The notes below the pieces were generated by a model. That model worked only from the letters and a program-made list of their open reading frames with translations, searched no databases and had not been told where the DNA came from. From JAVEVF01 sp034005175 (GTDB lineage Bacteria > Actinomycetota > Coriobacteriia > Anaerosomatales > SLCP01): a DNA stretch of 6,837 nucleotides. A program made the position numbers and the translations under genes. The DNA is taken from assembly GCA_034005175.1 (NCBI GenBank), contig JAVEVF010000098.1:1-6837 (forward strand), written 5' to 3'. Shown piece after piece: positions 1 through 5,162 of the stretch. Every line of letters starts with the position of its first letter. Position 1 is the first letter of the stretch.

Positions 1-138
1 TCTGCGGAGGACCGCTGGCACGAGCGCACTGTGGAGGTCATCGACCCGGAACAGTCCGCCAACCCCGATGGCACCCAACCCGTCGAATGGGAGGGCGACT
101 TCATCATGATCGGCGGTGAACAGGTGCGCCTGCCCTAG
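1..138 (+). CDS. C-terminal end of an unknown cassette protein (partial)
   Basis: Frame 1 is open from the window edge to the TAG at 136-138 and gives 45 residues, beginning SAEDRWHERTVEV and ending GGEQVRLP. The stop lies 8 nt before attC1, the normal place for a cassette gene, and no competing frame fits as well. The fragment is acidic and hydrophilic with no membrane segment, and I do not recognise a family. Its attC begins GGCTAAC, so the missing start of this cassette should read TTAGCC. Confidence 0.7.
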   Translation, partial: SAEDRWHERTVEVIDPEQSANPDGTQPVEWEGDFIMIGGEQVRLP

Positions 139-146
139 TGAGGGAT

Positions 147-235
147 GGCTAACAAGCGCTTCCAGCTGACGCGCAGGAGTCGTCGACTAGACTGAGAAGT
201 AGGTGGCGCGCAGCTGAAGCGCATCAACGTTAGAC
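147..235 (+). repeat. attC1 recombination site
   Basis: The 89-bp site runs from core GGCTAAC (147-153) to core GTTAGAC (229-235). The arms GCGCTT-c-CAGCTG-a-CGCGC and GCGCGCAGCTGAAGCGC pair, leaving two unpaired bases (c and a on this strand). These correspond to the G and T extrahelical bases that integrases read on the folded bottom strand. The stem is GCGCTT/AAGCGC where its neighbours have GCGCAT/ATGCGC, so both arms changed together. Confidence 0.93.
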
Positions 236-240
236 CGACA

Positions 241-246
241 GGAGGG
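241..246 (+). promoter_or_regulatory. Ribosome binding site deciding a GTG start
   Basis: GGAGGG lies 8 nt before the GTG at 255 and only six bases into the cassette. An ATG at 248 is out of frame with the lipoprotein gene and too close to this site to be used, so the GTG is the supported start. Confidence 0.7.
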
Positions 247-254
247 AATGCGGG

Positions 255-611
255 GTGCATGCGTACCGGCTCAGCATCGCGCTCTTGATCGTGATTCTGG
301 CGCTCGGCACGACCGCGTGCGCTACGAAGTCCAAGGCGCAACAGGTCTATGATCGCGCAGCTCCTGTCACCGGTCAGCCCATGTACGATGATTCTGGCGA
401 CGCCATCTCGGGCACCGTGATGGGCGACATCCTTCCTGGCGTCCAAGCCGTGGGAGGCATTCTCCCGGAAAGGGGTCCGTCTGATTTCGTATCGGACACA
501 CGCGAGGTGAGGACCCTTTACTTCTCTGATGGCAGCAGCATCAGGCTCGAGAGTGCTGCGGGTGACGACGGCATCTTTCGTCTTGTGGACTCCTCTGTCT
601 ACAACCCGTAA
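255..611 (+). CDS. Small probable lipoprotein of unknown function
   Basis: This 118-residue protein starts at GTG with a good ribosome binding site at 241-246. Residues 1-22 look like a lipoprotein signal: short N-terminus with one Arg, hydrophobic core (LSIALLIVILAL), then TTAC with the candidate lipidated Cys at position 22. The -3 residue is Thr rather than the usual Leu, so lipidation is likely but not certain. The mature part (about 96 residues) is polar and acidic, with a Gly-rich stretch near residues 53-73 and no recognised domain. It is the only gene in cassette 230-702 and ends 7 nt before attC2. If the signal is correct, the protein is exported and membrane-anchored. Confidence 0.85.
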   Translation: MHAYRLSIALLIVILALGTTACATKSKAQQVYDRAAPVTGQPMYDDSGDAISGTVMGDILPGVQAVGGILPERGPSDFVSDTREVRTLYFSDGSSIRLESAAGDDGIFRLVDSSVYNP

Positions 612-618
612 TTGTGCG

Positions 619-708
619 GTCTAACCAGCGCATCAAGCTGACGCGACACACGCTTGGGCGCTTCGCGATATCCTGGTGGCGCGCAGCTTATGCGCCTCAA
701 CGTTAGGT
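619..708 (+). repeat. attC2 recombination site
   Basis: This 90-bp site runs from core GTCTAAC (619-625) to core GTTAGGT (702-708). The arms GCGCAT-c-AAGCTG-a-CGCG and CGCGCAGCTTATGCGC pair with the same two extrahelical positions as attC1. The 5' core is the exact complement of GTTAGAC at 229-235, which opens the same cassette. Confidence 0.94.
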
Positions 709-991
709 GTGACGGAGTCGCCCGTCCGTGACTAGGGTCGCAGGCCCGGTGCCGGGTCGGGTTCTAAGGCTAAGGTGCCGGGTTCCGATCCGCTCGCCAA
801 AGGCCGTGCAGCGAGTCGCGCGCGAGATTGCGACCAGGTTGTCATACTCGGCGGCTCGCCGCGCCTGAGCGCAGCTTCGCCGCGAAGGCTGCAACCGCGT
901 GCGTCCGCACACCTAACAAGCGCATCGAGCAGGCGCGCACGAGGTAGAATCGACCTGAAGGCGCACGGCGCGCAGCTCATGCGCCACAACG
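703..991 (+). mobile_element. Cassette without a convincing gene
   Basis: This is the smallest complete cassette in the window (289 bp, of which 208 bp precede its attC). A GTG-initiated frame from 775 reads straight through attC3 without stopping and has no good ribosome binding site. An antisense frame (912 to 703) gives 69 Arg-rich residues without recognisable features. The sequence holds a 10-bp direct repeat GGTGCCGGGT (748-757 and 774-783), an inverted repeat CCCGG-TG-CCGGG (745-756), and a possible hairpin at 871-892. It may be a gene-less cassette, a decayed one, or one carrying a small RNA; I cannot decide between these. Confidence 0.7.
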
Positions 992-997
992 TTAGAT
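911..997 (+). repeat. attC3 recombination site
   Basis: The 87-bp site runs from core ACCTAAC (911-917) to core GTTAGAT (991-997). The arms are GCGCAT-c-GAGC... and ...GCTCATGCGC, with one A-A mismatch in the inner stem. The 5' core complements GTTAGGT at 702-708, so it belongs to the cassette that starts at 703. Confidence 0.93.
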
Positions 998-1013
998 GCA
1001 CAGGGGGACGGTC

Positions 1014-1616
1014 ATGCGGCGGACGTGGAGACTTGTAGCCTCGTGCATTGTGCTGATCCTCGCAGTGCCGGCGGCGGCCTACGCGAACGCGGGCGTTCCG
1101 ATGCTTGGGGTCGTCTGGCCAGGCATGGGGGTCGCGCTGATTCCGGTGATCCTGCTGGAGACGTACTTGGTTCTCCGCGCCTTGGGTCTTCCCGCCCGAC
1201 GCGTCGCCGTGGTTGTGGGCGTGGCGAACGTCGCCTCCACGTTGGTGGGCATCCCGCTGACATGGGCCGCACTCGTGGGAGTGCAGGCGGTCGTCCCGGG
1301 CGGGGGCGGGGCAGGTCCTGACATCGGGACGATCGCTGGCAAGCTCTTCGCGGTCACCGTGCAGGCACCATGGCTCATCCCATACGACGCCGACCTGCAC
1401 TGGATGATTCCGACCGCCGCGCTCGTGCTGCTGGTGCCCTTCTTCTTCGCCTCGTGGTGTGTCGAGTACCTGACGGCTCGTCTCATGCTCCGAGACGTCG
1501 GGGTGTCAGCGCTCAGCGGAGCCGTATTCCGCGCGAACCTCGTGAGCTATGCCTTGCTCGGACTCGTCGTGATCGTGATCCTCGCGGTCTCGCTGATCCG
1601 AGGGTCTGGCATCTAA
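1014..1616 (+). CDS. Multi-pass membrane protein of unknown function
   Basis: This protein has 200 residues from the ATG at 1014, which has AGGGGG at 1002-1007, six bases upstream. An in-frame ATG at 996 would add six residues but lies inside the attC3 core and has no ribosome binding site, so I prefer 1014. Residues 1-24 form a signal-like segment (basic MRRTWR, hydrophobic core, then AAAYA) followed by NAGVPM. Further hydrophobic segments lie near 31-51, 57-88, 127-148 and 172-193, giving about four or five membrane passes. The NAGxPM motif right after the signal recalls small membrane proteins common in cassette arrays and environmental bacteria; that is recollection, not a search result. 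The TAA stop (1614-1616) is part of the attC4 core ATCTAAC. Confidence 0.85.
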   Translation: MRRTWRLVASCIVLILAVPAAAYANAGVPMLGVVWPGMGVALIPVILLETYLVLRALGLPARRVAVVVGVANVASTLVGIPLTWAALVGVQAVVPGGGGAGPDIGTIAGKLFAVTVQAPWLIPYDADLHWMIPTAALVLLVPFFFASWCVEYLTARLMLRDVGVSALSGAVFRANLVSYALLGLVVIVILAVSLIRGSGI

Positions 1617-1698
1617 CAAGCGCATCAACCTGACGCGCACCCATCTTCGGCTATCCTGAAGCCGCATGACGCGCAGGTTATGCGCCACAACGTTAGAT
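1611..1698 (+). repeat. attC4 recombination site
   Basis: This 88-bp site runs from core ATCTAAC (1611-1617) to core GTTAGAT (1692-1698). The arms GCGCAT-c-AACCTG-a-CGCGC and GCGCAGGTTATGCGC pair with two extrahelical bases. The central spacer holds a CGGCT/AGCCG hairpin. The site is nearly identical to attC5 and contains the stop codon of the upstream gene. Confidence 0.94.
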
Positions 1699-1710
1699 TG
1701 ACCGGAGATC

Positions 1711-2406
1711 ATGGCTGACCAAGTGCTCAGGTTCTCGGTGGGGGCCGCAGACGGCAATCGCGCGGCCTCCTGGCGGGTGTGGTCTCCTTCTGGCCGTGGC
1801 AAGAGCGACGTGTACTTGGCGTGTCGGTCTCTGGGGGGCGCGCTGAAGACCAGCCTTCACGAGTCCGGAAGCTGGCACGTTGGCTTCATTCGCGACTATG
1901 TCGAAGCGAACCTGGATGAGGCTGATCCCAAGTACGCAGATCCTTATCTTCAGCGTTGGCCACGTCCAGCGGAGATCGCGCCAGGGGTCACGCTTGCCTA
2001 CCGCATTCTGGTCATGTCTTCCGCGGTCACGGGGTCAGGCAGCAACGTCGGGAATACGCCGATGTCGTGGATTCCTGCTCCGCCGGCAGGCATGGCGGTT
2101 GAGATTACTGTTCTGCTTACCACGGCTGAAGCAACTGGCAGGTCTTGGCCGGGTCGGGATTCGATGGGAACGGAACTCGTCGGCAGCTATCTGCTCGACA
2201 ATGGTGAGACTGTCTGGGTCGTTCACCGGGCAATCGATGCACCGGCAATCGATCTTCCGGCAACTGGAAGAACCGCATTCTTCAACGGCAAGTGCGCTGA
2301 CGATTTGAATGGCCCGGATGTGCGTGCCCTAGTGTTCGGTGACGCAGCTGATGGGTCCAGAGGTTTTGTGGATTGCGCTGTTCGCGGCCCGTCGGCGGCA
2401 ATCTAA
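1711..2406 (+). CDS. Conserved-looking cytoplasmic protein of unknown function
   Basis: This 231-residue protein starts at ATG 1711, with GGAG at 1704-1707 a rather short three bases upstream. It has no signal peptide or membrane segment. The N-terminal third contains SWRVWSPSGRGKSDVYLACR (20-39) followed by SLGGALKTSLHESGSWHVGF (40-59). This segment resembles a recurring family of hypothetical bacterial proteins I have seen before, but I cannot name a domain or function. The middle is rich in Pro and Gly; Cys occurs at 38 and twice in the C-terminal quarter. It is the only gene of its cassette, and its TAA (2404-2406) is supplied by the attC5 core ATCTAAC. A parallel + frame at 1880-2308 is a shadow. 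Confidence 0.88.
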   Translation: MADQVLRFSVGAADGNRAASWRVWSPSGRGKSDVYLACRSLGGALKTSLHESGSWHVGFIRDYVEANLDEADPKYADPYLQRWPRPAEIAPGVTLAYRILVMSSAVTGSGSNVGNTPMSWIPAPPAGMAVEITVLLTTAEATGRSWPGRDSMGTELVGSYLLDNGETVWVVHRAIDAPAIDLPATGRTAFFNGKCADDLNGPDVRALVFGDAADGSRGFVDCAVRGPSAAI

Positions 2407-2488
2407 CAAGCGCATCAACCTGACGCGCACCTGTCTTCGGCTATCCTGCAAGTGAAATGGCGCGCAGGTTATGCGCCACACGTTAGAC
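2401..2488 (+). repeat. attC5 recombination site
   Basis: The 88-bp site runs from core ATCTAAC (2401-2407) to core GTTAGAC (2482-2488). The arms match those of attC4. Just before the 3' core it reads CCACACGTT where attC3, attC4 and attC7 read CCACAACGTT, so one A is missing from the unpaired spacer. The upstream gene's stop codon lies in the 5' core. Confidence 0.93.
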
Positions 2489-2511
2489 GTATCCCCCGCA
2501 ACTCTATTTCG

Positions 2512-2529
2512 GGTGCTATAATCAGCACC
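2512..2529 (+). promoter_or_regulatory. Toxin-antitoxin promoter inside a palindromic operator
   Basis: The sequence is a perfect inverted repeat, GGTGCT-ATAATC-AGCACC. It contains TGC-TATAAT, an extended -10 with a consensus hexamer at 2517-2522, and no good -35 is seen. Transcription would start near 2529, giving a leader of about 30 nt. A further copy of the half site (GGGTGCTAT, 2537-2545) repeats the bases at 2511-2519. Phd/YefM antitoxins typically bind such palindromes, with toxin as co-repressor, so this is the likely autoregulatory operator. It gives the cassette a promoter independent of the integron promoter. Confidence 0.8.
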
Positions 2530-2547
2530 GAGATATGGGTGCTATCG

Positions 2548-2554
2548 GGAGGAA
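2548..2554 (+). promoter_or_regulatory. Strong ribosome binding site of the antitoxin gene
   Basis: GGAGGAA ends three bases before the ATG at 2558, with the GGAGG core five bases away. It is the strongest such site in the window, in keeping with the need to make more antitoxin than toxin. Confidence 0.75.
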
Positions 2555-2557
2555 GAC

Positions 2558-2830
2558 ATGCGCAGCGCGGTGAAGTTCTCAGAAGACGTCGTTCCGCTCG
2601 GGGAGCTCAAGGTCAATCCCGGCCGGGTGGTGCGTCAGATCGATGAGACCGGACGGCCGGTGTTGCTCACCAGCCACGGGCGCGGCGTCGCGGTCGTCCA
2701 GGCGCTCTCTGAGTACGAGGCCGCCCAAGAGGAGCGCGACTTCATGCGCGCAGTCGTCGTCGGTCTCTCTGACATCGAGGCCGGCAGGACGGTGTCGCTG
2801 GCAGATGTCAAGAAACGCTTCGGCCTCTGA
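2558..2830 (+). CDS. Type II antitoxin, Phd/YefM family
   Basis: This 90-residue protein has the order typical of Phd/YefM antitoxins. The N-terminal DNA-binding part holds LGELKVNPGRVVRQIDETGR (14-33), then PVLLTSHGRGVAVV and SEYEAAQEE, where the family has an 'iT.nGr..avl' strand and an 'eeYe.l.E' helix. The C-terminal tail (GLSDIEAGRTVSLADVKKRF) matches the toxin-wrapping region. It should neutralise the toxin encoded directly downstream and repress its own promoter at 2512-2529. Its TGA (2828-2830) overlaps the toxin ATG by one base, which favours translational coupling. The length is normal for the family and no key part is missing. Confidence 0.93.
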   Translation: MRSAVKFSEDVVPLGELKVNPGRVVRQIDETGRPVLLTSHGRGVAVVQALSEYEAAQEERDFMRAVVVGLSDIEAGRTVSLADVKKRFGL

Positions 2831-3150
2831 TGGCTGTGCGGCGATGTGAGGTCGAGTTCGCGCGCTCGGCGCAAGACGATCTGGACGACATCGTGGCCTG
2901 GTACACGTCGCAGCAAGTCCCCGAGGTCGGCCTGAGGCTTGTCGGCGACATCATCGAGCGCGTCGAACAACTCGAGACCTTCCCTGAGTCCGGGCGAGTT
3001 GTGCCCGAGTTCGACCTGCCGTGGCTGCGAGAACTGGAGCTGGCACCTTTCCGCATCGTCTACCGCCATGACGATCCCGATACCGTGAGTGTGGTTCGTG
3101 TCCGGCGCAGTCAACGCCTGATGGGTCCGGACATCGCTGGAAACGTCTAA
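2830..3150 (+). CDS. Type II toxin, ParE/RelE superfamily
   Basis: This 106-residue protein has the ParE/RelE layout. VEFARSAQDDLDDIVAWY (8-25) matches the first strand and helix, followed by a second helix around LVGDIIERVEQLETFPESGR. The ending LRELELAPFRIVYRH...VSVVRVRRSQR corresponds to the family's 'R.l.v..yrivYr' strand and final basic strand. ParE members usually poison DNA gyrase and RelE members cleave mRNA on the ribosome; sequence alone favours ParE-like here but does not settle the target. It starts at the ATG overlapping the antitoxin stop and is complete, so it is probably functional. Its TAA (3148-3150) is part of the attC6 core GTCTAAC. Confidence 0.92.
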   Translation: MAVRRCEVEFARSAQDDLDDIVAWYTSQQVPEVGLRLVGDIIERVEQLETFPESGRVVPEFDLPWLRELELAPFRIVYRHDDPDTVSVVRVRRSQRLMGPDIAGNV

Positions 3151-3228
3151 CAAGCGCATCCAGCCGATGGCGCGAGGTAGACTTCCCTGTGAGCGCTTGG
3201 CCACGGCTGATGCGCAGCAACGTTAGGC
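3145..3228 (+). repeat. attC6 recombination site
   Basis: This 84-bp site runs from core GTCTAAC (3145-3151) to core GTTAGGC (3222-3228). The inner arm is changed to GCGCATCCAGCCGATGGC pairing with GCCACGGCTGATGCGC. The outer GCGCAT stem and the two extrahelical bases are kept while the inner stem covaries. The 5' core complements GTTAGAC at 2482-2488. Confidence 0.93.
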
Positions 3229-3250
3229 AGAGTGCGTGACGTCCCAGTTG

Positions 3251-3255
3251 GGAGG
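3251..3255 (+). promoter_or_regulatory. Ribosome binding site supporting a TTG start
   Basis: GGAGG lies five bases before the TTG at 3261. The frame has a TGA at 3237-3239 and no ATG or GTG before codon 50, so this site and the TTG are the only good initiation signals. Confidence 0.7.
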
Positions 3256-3260
3256 CTGGC

Positions 3261-4076
3261 TTGTTGCAGGCAGACGATACCGGGTCCAACAGCGCCAAGT
3301 CTGGGCTGGGATTGTTGGCCGCAGAGTACGTCGGCCTGCTGGCACTCGCCCTGCCCGCAATCGGATACGCCTCTGCGTATCGCTACAAGCTTGGACAAGC
3401 GCTCGAAATGGGCATCCCTCCAGAGTTCGTCTCGCTGACCCTCCGTGATGCGGTCGTCGGCTGTTTGGGTGTGGCCGTGGCCCTCGCGGTCCTGACTGTG
3501 GTTGAAAACGGCGTCCAGGATTTCCTGGAGATTAGTCTGCCCAAGGATGTCGGACGCGAAATCGCAAGAGTCGCAGTCCCCGTATTCGGCACGCTCCTGG
3601 TCGTTCTCATGTCGAGGGAGTTCGCGGGGTACTGGTTCTGGGTGTTTCTCACGTTGTCTGTATTCGCCGTGCTGCAACTCGGTCTGCCTCTCCTAACGCA
3701 GCGGCACGTGAAGGGGTATGCGGCCAAACTGAAGGCGCAGCGCAAGGTCACATCTTCCAGCGACCTGACGCCACTTAGTCGGTTTCTAAGCACGCGCCGG
3801 AGCTGGGTTGTCGGCCTCTCGATTGTGTACCTTGTGCTGTTCATTTCTTCTCCGGCTGGCGCCTGGAGTGCCCGCGTGCGGACTACTTTTGGGACAATCA
3901 GTGGGCAGCCCACACGAGTGATTGTGGGTGAGTACGAGCAGCTACTGTTGACGTTGGAGTTGGATCGTGACGCCAAGTCTGCCGGTCAGCCGCTTCTTCT
4001 TCTGAGGCCTGAGGATGTGAGCACGGGTGTCACCTTTGAGAAGCTCGGCATGCTGAGCTATGAGCGGCCGGAGTAA
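3261..4076 (+). CDS. Five-helix membrane protein with a C-terminal domain, unknown function
   Basis: This 271-residue protein starts at TTG, supported by GGAGG at 3251-3255; an upstream in-frame TGA rules out a longer form. Hydrophobic segments lie near residues 16-36, 64-82, 103-118, 123-146 and 182-198, so about five membrane passes are likely. A loop between the fourth and fifth is basic (RHVKGYAAKLKAQRK), suggesting that it is cytoplasmic. The last 70 residues are hydrophilic and probably form a small soluble domain on the opposite side. The pattern after the first helix (AYRYKLGQALEMGIPPEF) resembles the 'Y..lGIPpefi' turn of several unnamed cassette membrane proteins; this is a loose likeness. 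It is the only gene of cassette 3223-4168, ending 12 nt before attC7. Confidence 0.85.
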   Translation: MLQADDTGSNSAKSGLGLLAAEYVGLLALALPAIGYASAYRYKLGQALEMGIPPEFVSLTLRDAVVGCLGVAVALAVLTVVENGVQDFLEISLPKDVGREIARVAVPVFGTLLVVLMSREFAGYWFWVFLTLSVFAVLQLGLPLLTQRHVKGYAAKLKAQRKVTSSSDLTPLSRFLSTRRSWVVGLSIVYLVLFISSPAGAWSARVRTTFGTISGQPTRVIVGEYEQLLLTLELDRDAKSAGQPLLLLRPEDVSTGVTFEKLGMLSYERPE

Positions 4077-4088
4077 TGTCAGTCACCT

Positions 4089-4174
4089 GCCTAACCAGCG
4101 CATCCAGCAGACGCGGCAAGCGATAGACTGAAAGCAGGGGATGGGCGCGCAGCTCATGCGCCACAACGTTCGAT
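4089..4174 (+). repeat. attC7 recombination site with an atypical 3' core
   Basis: This 86-bp site runs from core GCCTAAC (4089-4095) to core GTTCGAT (4168-4174). The latter departs from GTTRRRY by a C at the fourth base. The inner stem has two mismatches, while its 3' arm (from GCGCGCAGC to CACAACGTT) is identical to that of attC3. The 3' core belongs to the next cassette, so its odd base comes from cassette 8. Confidence 0.92.
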
Positions 4175-4254
4175 GGAGCTTGTCGGTGGCCACATGGAGG
4201 TTGCCGCTGCACCACAGTGCTGTGGAGATGGGCCAATGGTTCGGGTTCACACGG

Positions 4255-4260
4255 AAGGGG
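4255..4260 (+). promoter_or_regulatory. Ribosome binding site fixing the start at 4267
   Basis: AAGGGG lies six bases before the ATG at 4267. The frame is open back to an ATG at 4141 inside attC7, but that longer form would translate the recombination site and has no comparable site. Confidence 0.7.
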
Positions 4261-4266
4261 ATCAGC

Positions 4267-5112
4267 ATGGGGTTGGTCAACTGTCTTGAGTGCGGTCAGC
4301 CAGTGTCGGATCTTGTCGAGACTTGTCCGCACTGTGGCTCTCCTGAGCCCACGAGGGATGCGCAACTGAAGCGCATACGGGCTCAGAGTGCACTGATGAT
4401 GCAAGAGCGGGACCGCGAGATTGAGGAGATGCAGTCCGCGATCCGGGGCAACGCAGAGTACATGTCGATGACAGAGCCCGAGCTGACCAAGGCCCTGGTG
4501 GAAATGTCGCTCCAGGCGGATCCGCCCCGGTTCACCTGGGCGGCCTTCAAGGAGCTTGCCACGCTCCTACAGGAGCGGTTCCCCGACAACGAGACTGCCG
4601 CTGAAGCGAAAGCCCATGGCATGGCCGACTTTGGAGCAAGGCGTCGCCTTGACGGCGATGAAGTTGCCTACTTGACTCAGAAATCGCTGGACCGTCTATA
4701 TGGCGTGAGTATGCAGCCGTTCTACATTGCACGAGATCTACACGGTGGACCTGGAGGTAACAGCAGCAACGTCTCGAAGCTCGAGTACTTGGATCTCAAG
4801 GAATTCTCCTTGAGAGACTGGGGCGATGGCGGTCTGATACCGTCCGCTACTGACTTCTGGCTGGGCATCACCTCAGACAGTGACGCCATCTACTGCCGGG
4901 AGGGCAAGGCGTCCGAGGTACTTCGCTTCTTCGAGGACTACGACAAGCTTGTTGCTGATGACCAGAGGGCAATCCCGGTTGACCGCCAGGCAATTCAGTC
5001 CCTGAACGAAGCACTATTCTCCCAGGGCGGACACGCTCAGATTCGTGCCACCGCGCGTAGCGGGCGTGGGACTACTTCGCCTGTGACAGTTGCGGCACGA
5101 CCATCATCCTGA
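4267..5112 (+). CDS. N-terminal zinc-ribbon part of a probably frameshifted gene
   Basis: This frame gives 281 residues from ATG 4267. A zinc ribbon opens it: C6-x2-C9-x10-C20-x2-C23, with the CPHCG signature in the second knuckle. A charged, helical stretch follows (about 30-60, rich in Arg, Glu and Gln), then a region of mixed composition including FTWAAFKELATLLQERFPDN and an acidic section up to about residue 260. The last 16 or so residues before the TGA (GRGTTSPVTVAARPSS) look unlike the rest and are probably out of frame. Reading shifts naturally into the frame of the next ORF, where a second Cys cluster appears at once. The product is likely cytoplasmic up to this point. Function unknown. 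Confidence 0.8.
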   Translation: MGLVNCLECGQPVSDLVETCPHCGSPEPTRDAQLKRIRAQSALMMQERDREIEEMQSAIRGNAEYMSMTEPELTKALVEMSLQADPPRFTWAAFKELATLLQERFPDNETAAEAKAHGMADFGARRRLDGDEVAYLTQKSLDRLYGVSMQPFYIARDLHGGPGGNSSNVSKLEYLDLKEFSLRDWGDGGLIPSATDFWLGITSDSDAIYCREGKASEVLRFFEDYDKLVADDQRAIPVDRQAIQSLNEALFSQGGHAQIRATARSGRGTTSPVTVAARPSS

Positions 5113-5162
5113 AGGGCAACTATGTCTGCCTATGCGGGAACGATGATGACTCCACGCCGTGG

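Noticed and set aside
765..800. tRNA-like segment around GGTTCCGATCC
   Set aside because: It resembles a T-arm, but the loop has an extra base and no matching acceptor, D or anticodon stems can be drawn.
703..912. Antisense 69-residue ORF covering the gene-less cassette
   Set aside because: It is Arg-rich as GC-rich antisense frames usually are, has no recognisable domain, and its ends fall at the cassette borders by chance of TTA/CAT. Not excluded, but not supported.
996..1013. ATG at 996 as start of the membrane protein
   Set aside because: It lies within the attC3 core with no ribosome binding site; the ATG at 1014 has AGGGGG six bases upstream and gives a cleaner signal peptide.
775..1038. 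GTG-initiated ORF of 87 residues
   Set aside because: It reads through attC3 into the next cassette, has only a weak ribosome binding site, and its second half is translated recombination site.
732..1400. Long minus-strand ORFs opposite the membrane protein gene
   Set aside because: They run across attC3 and two cassettes with composition typical of GC-rich shadow frames; the sense frame has signal peptide, membrane helices and ribosome binding site.
1880..2308. Second + frame of 142 residues inside the cassette 5 gene
   Set aside because: It is a shadow frame rich in Arg, Ser and Leu; the 1711-2406 frame starts at the cassette border and stops at the attC core.
4141..4266. N-terminal extension of the zinc-ribbon gene back to an ATG at 4141
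   Set aside because: It would translate the 3' half of attC7 and the cassette leader; the ATG at 4267 has AAGGGG at the right spacing and places the zinc ribbon at the N-terminus.
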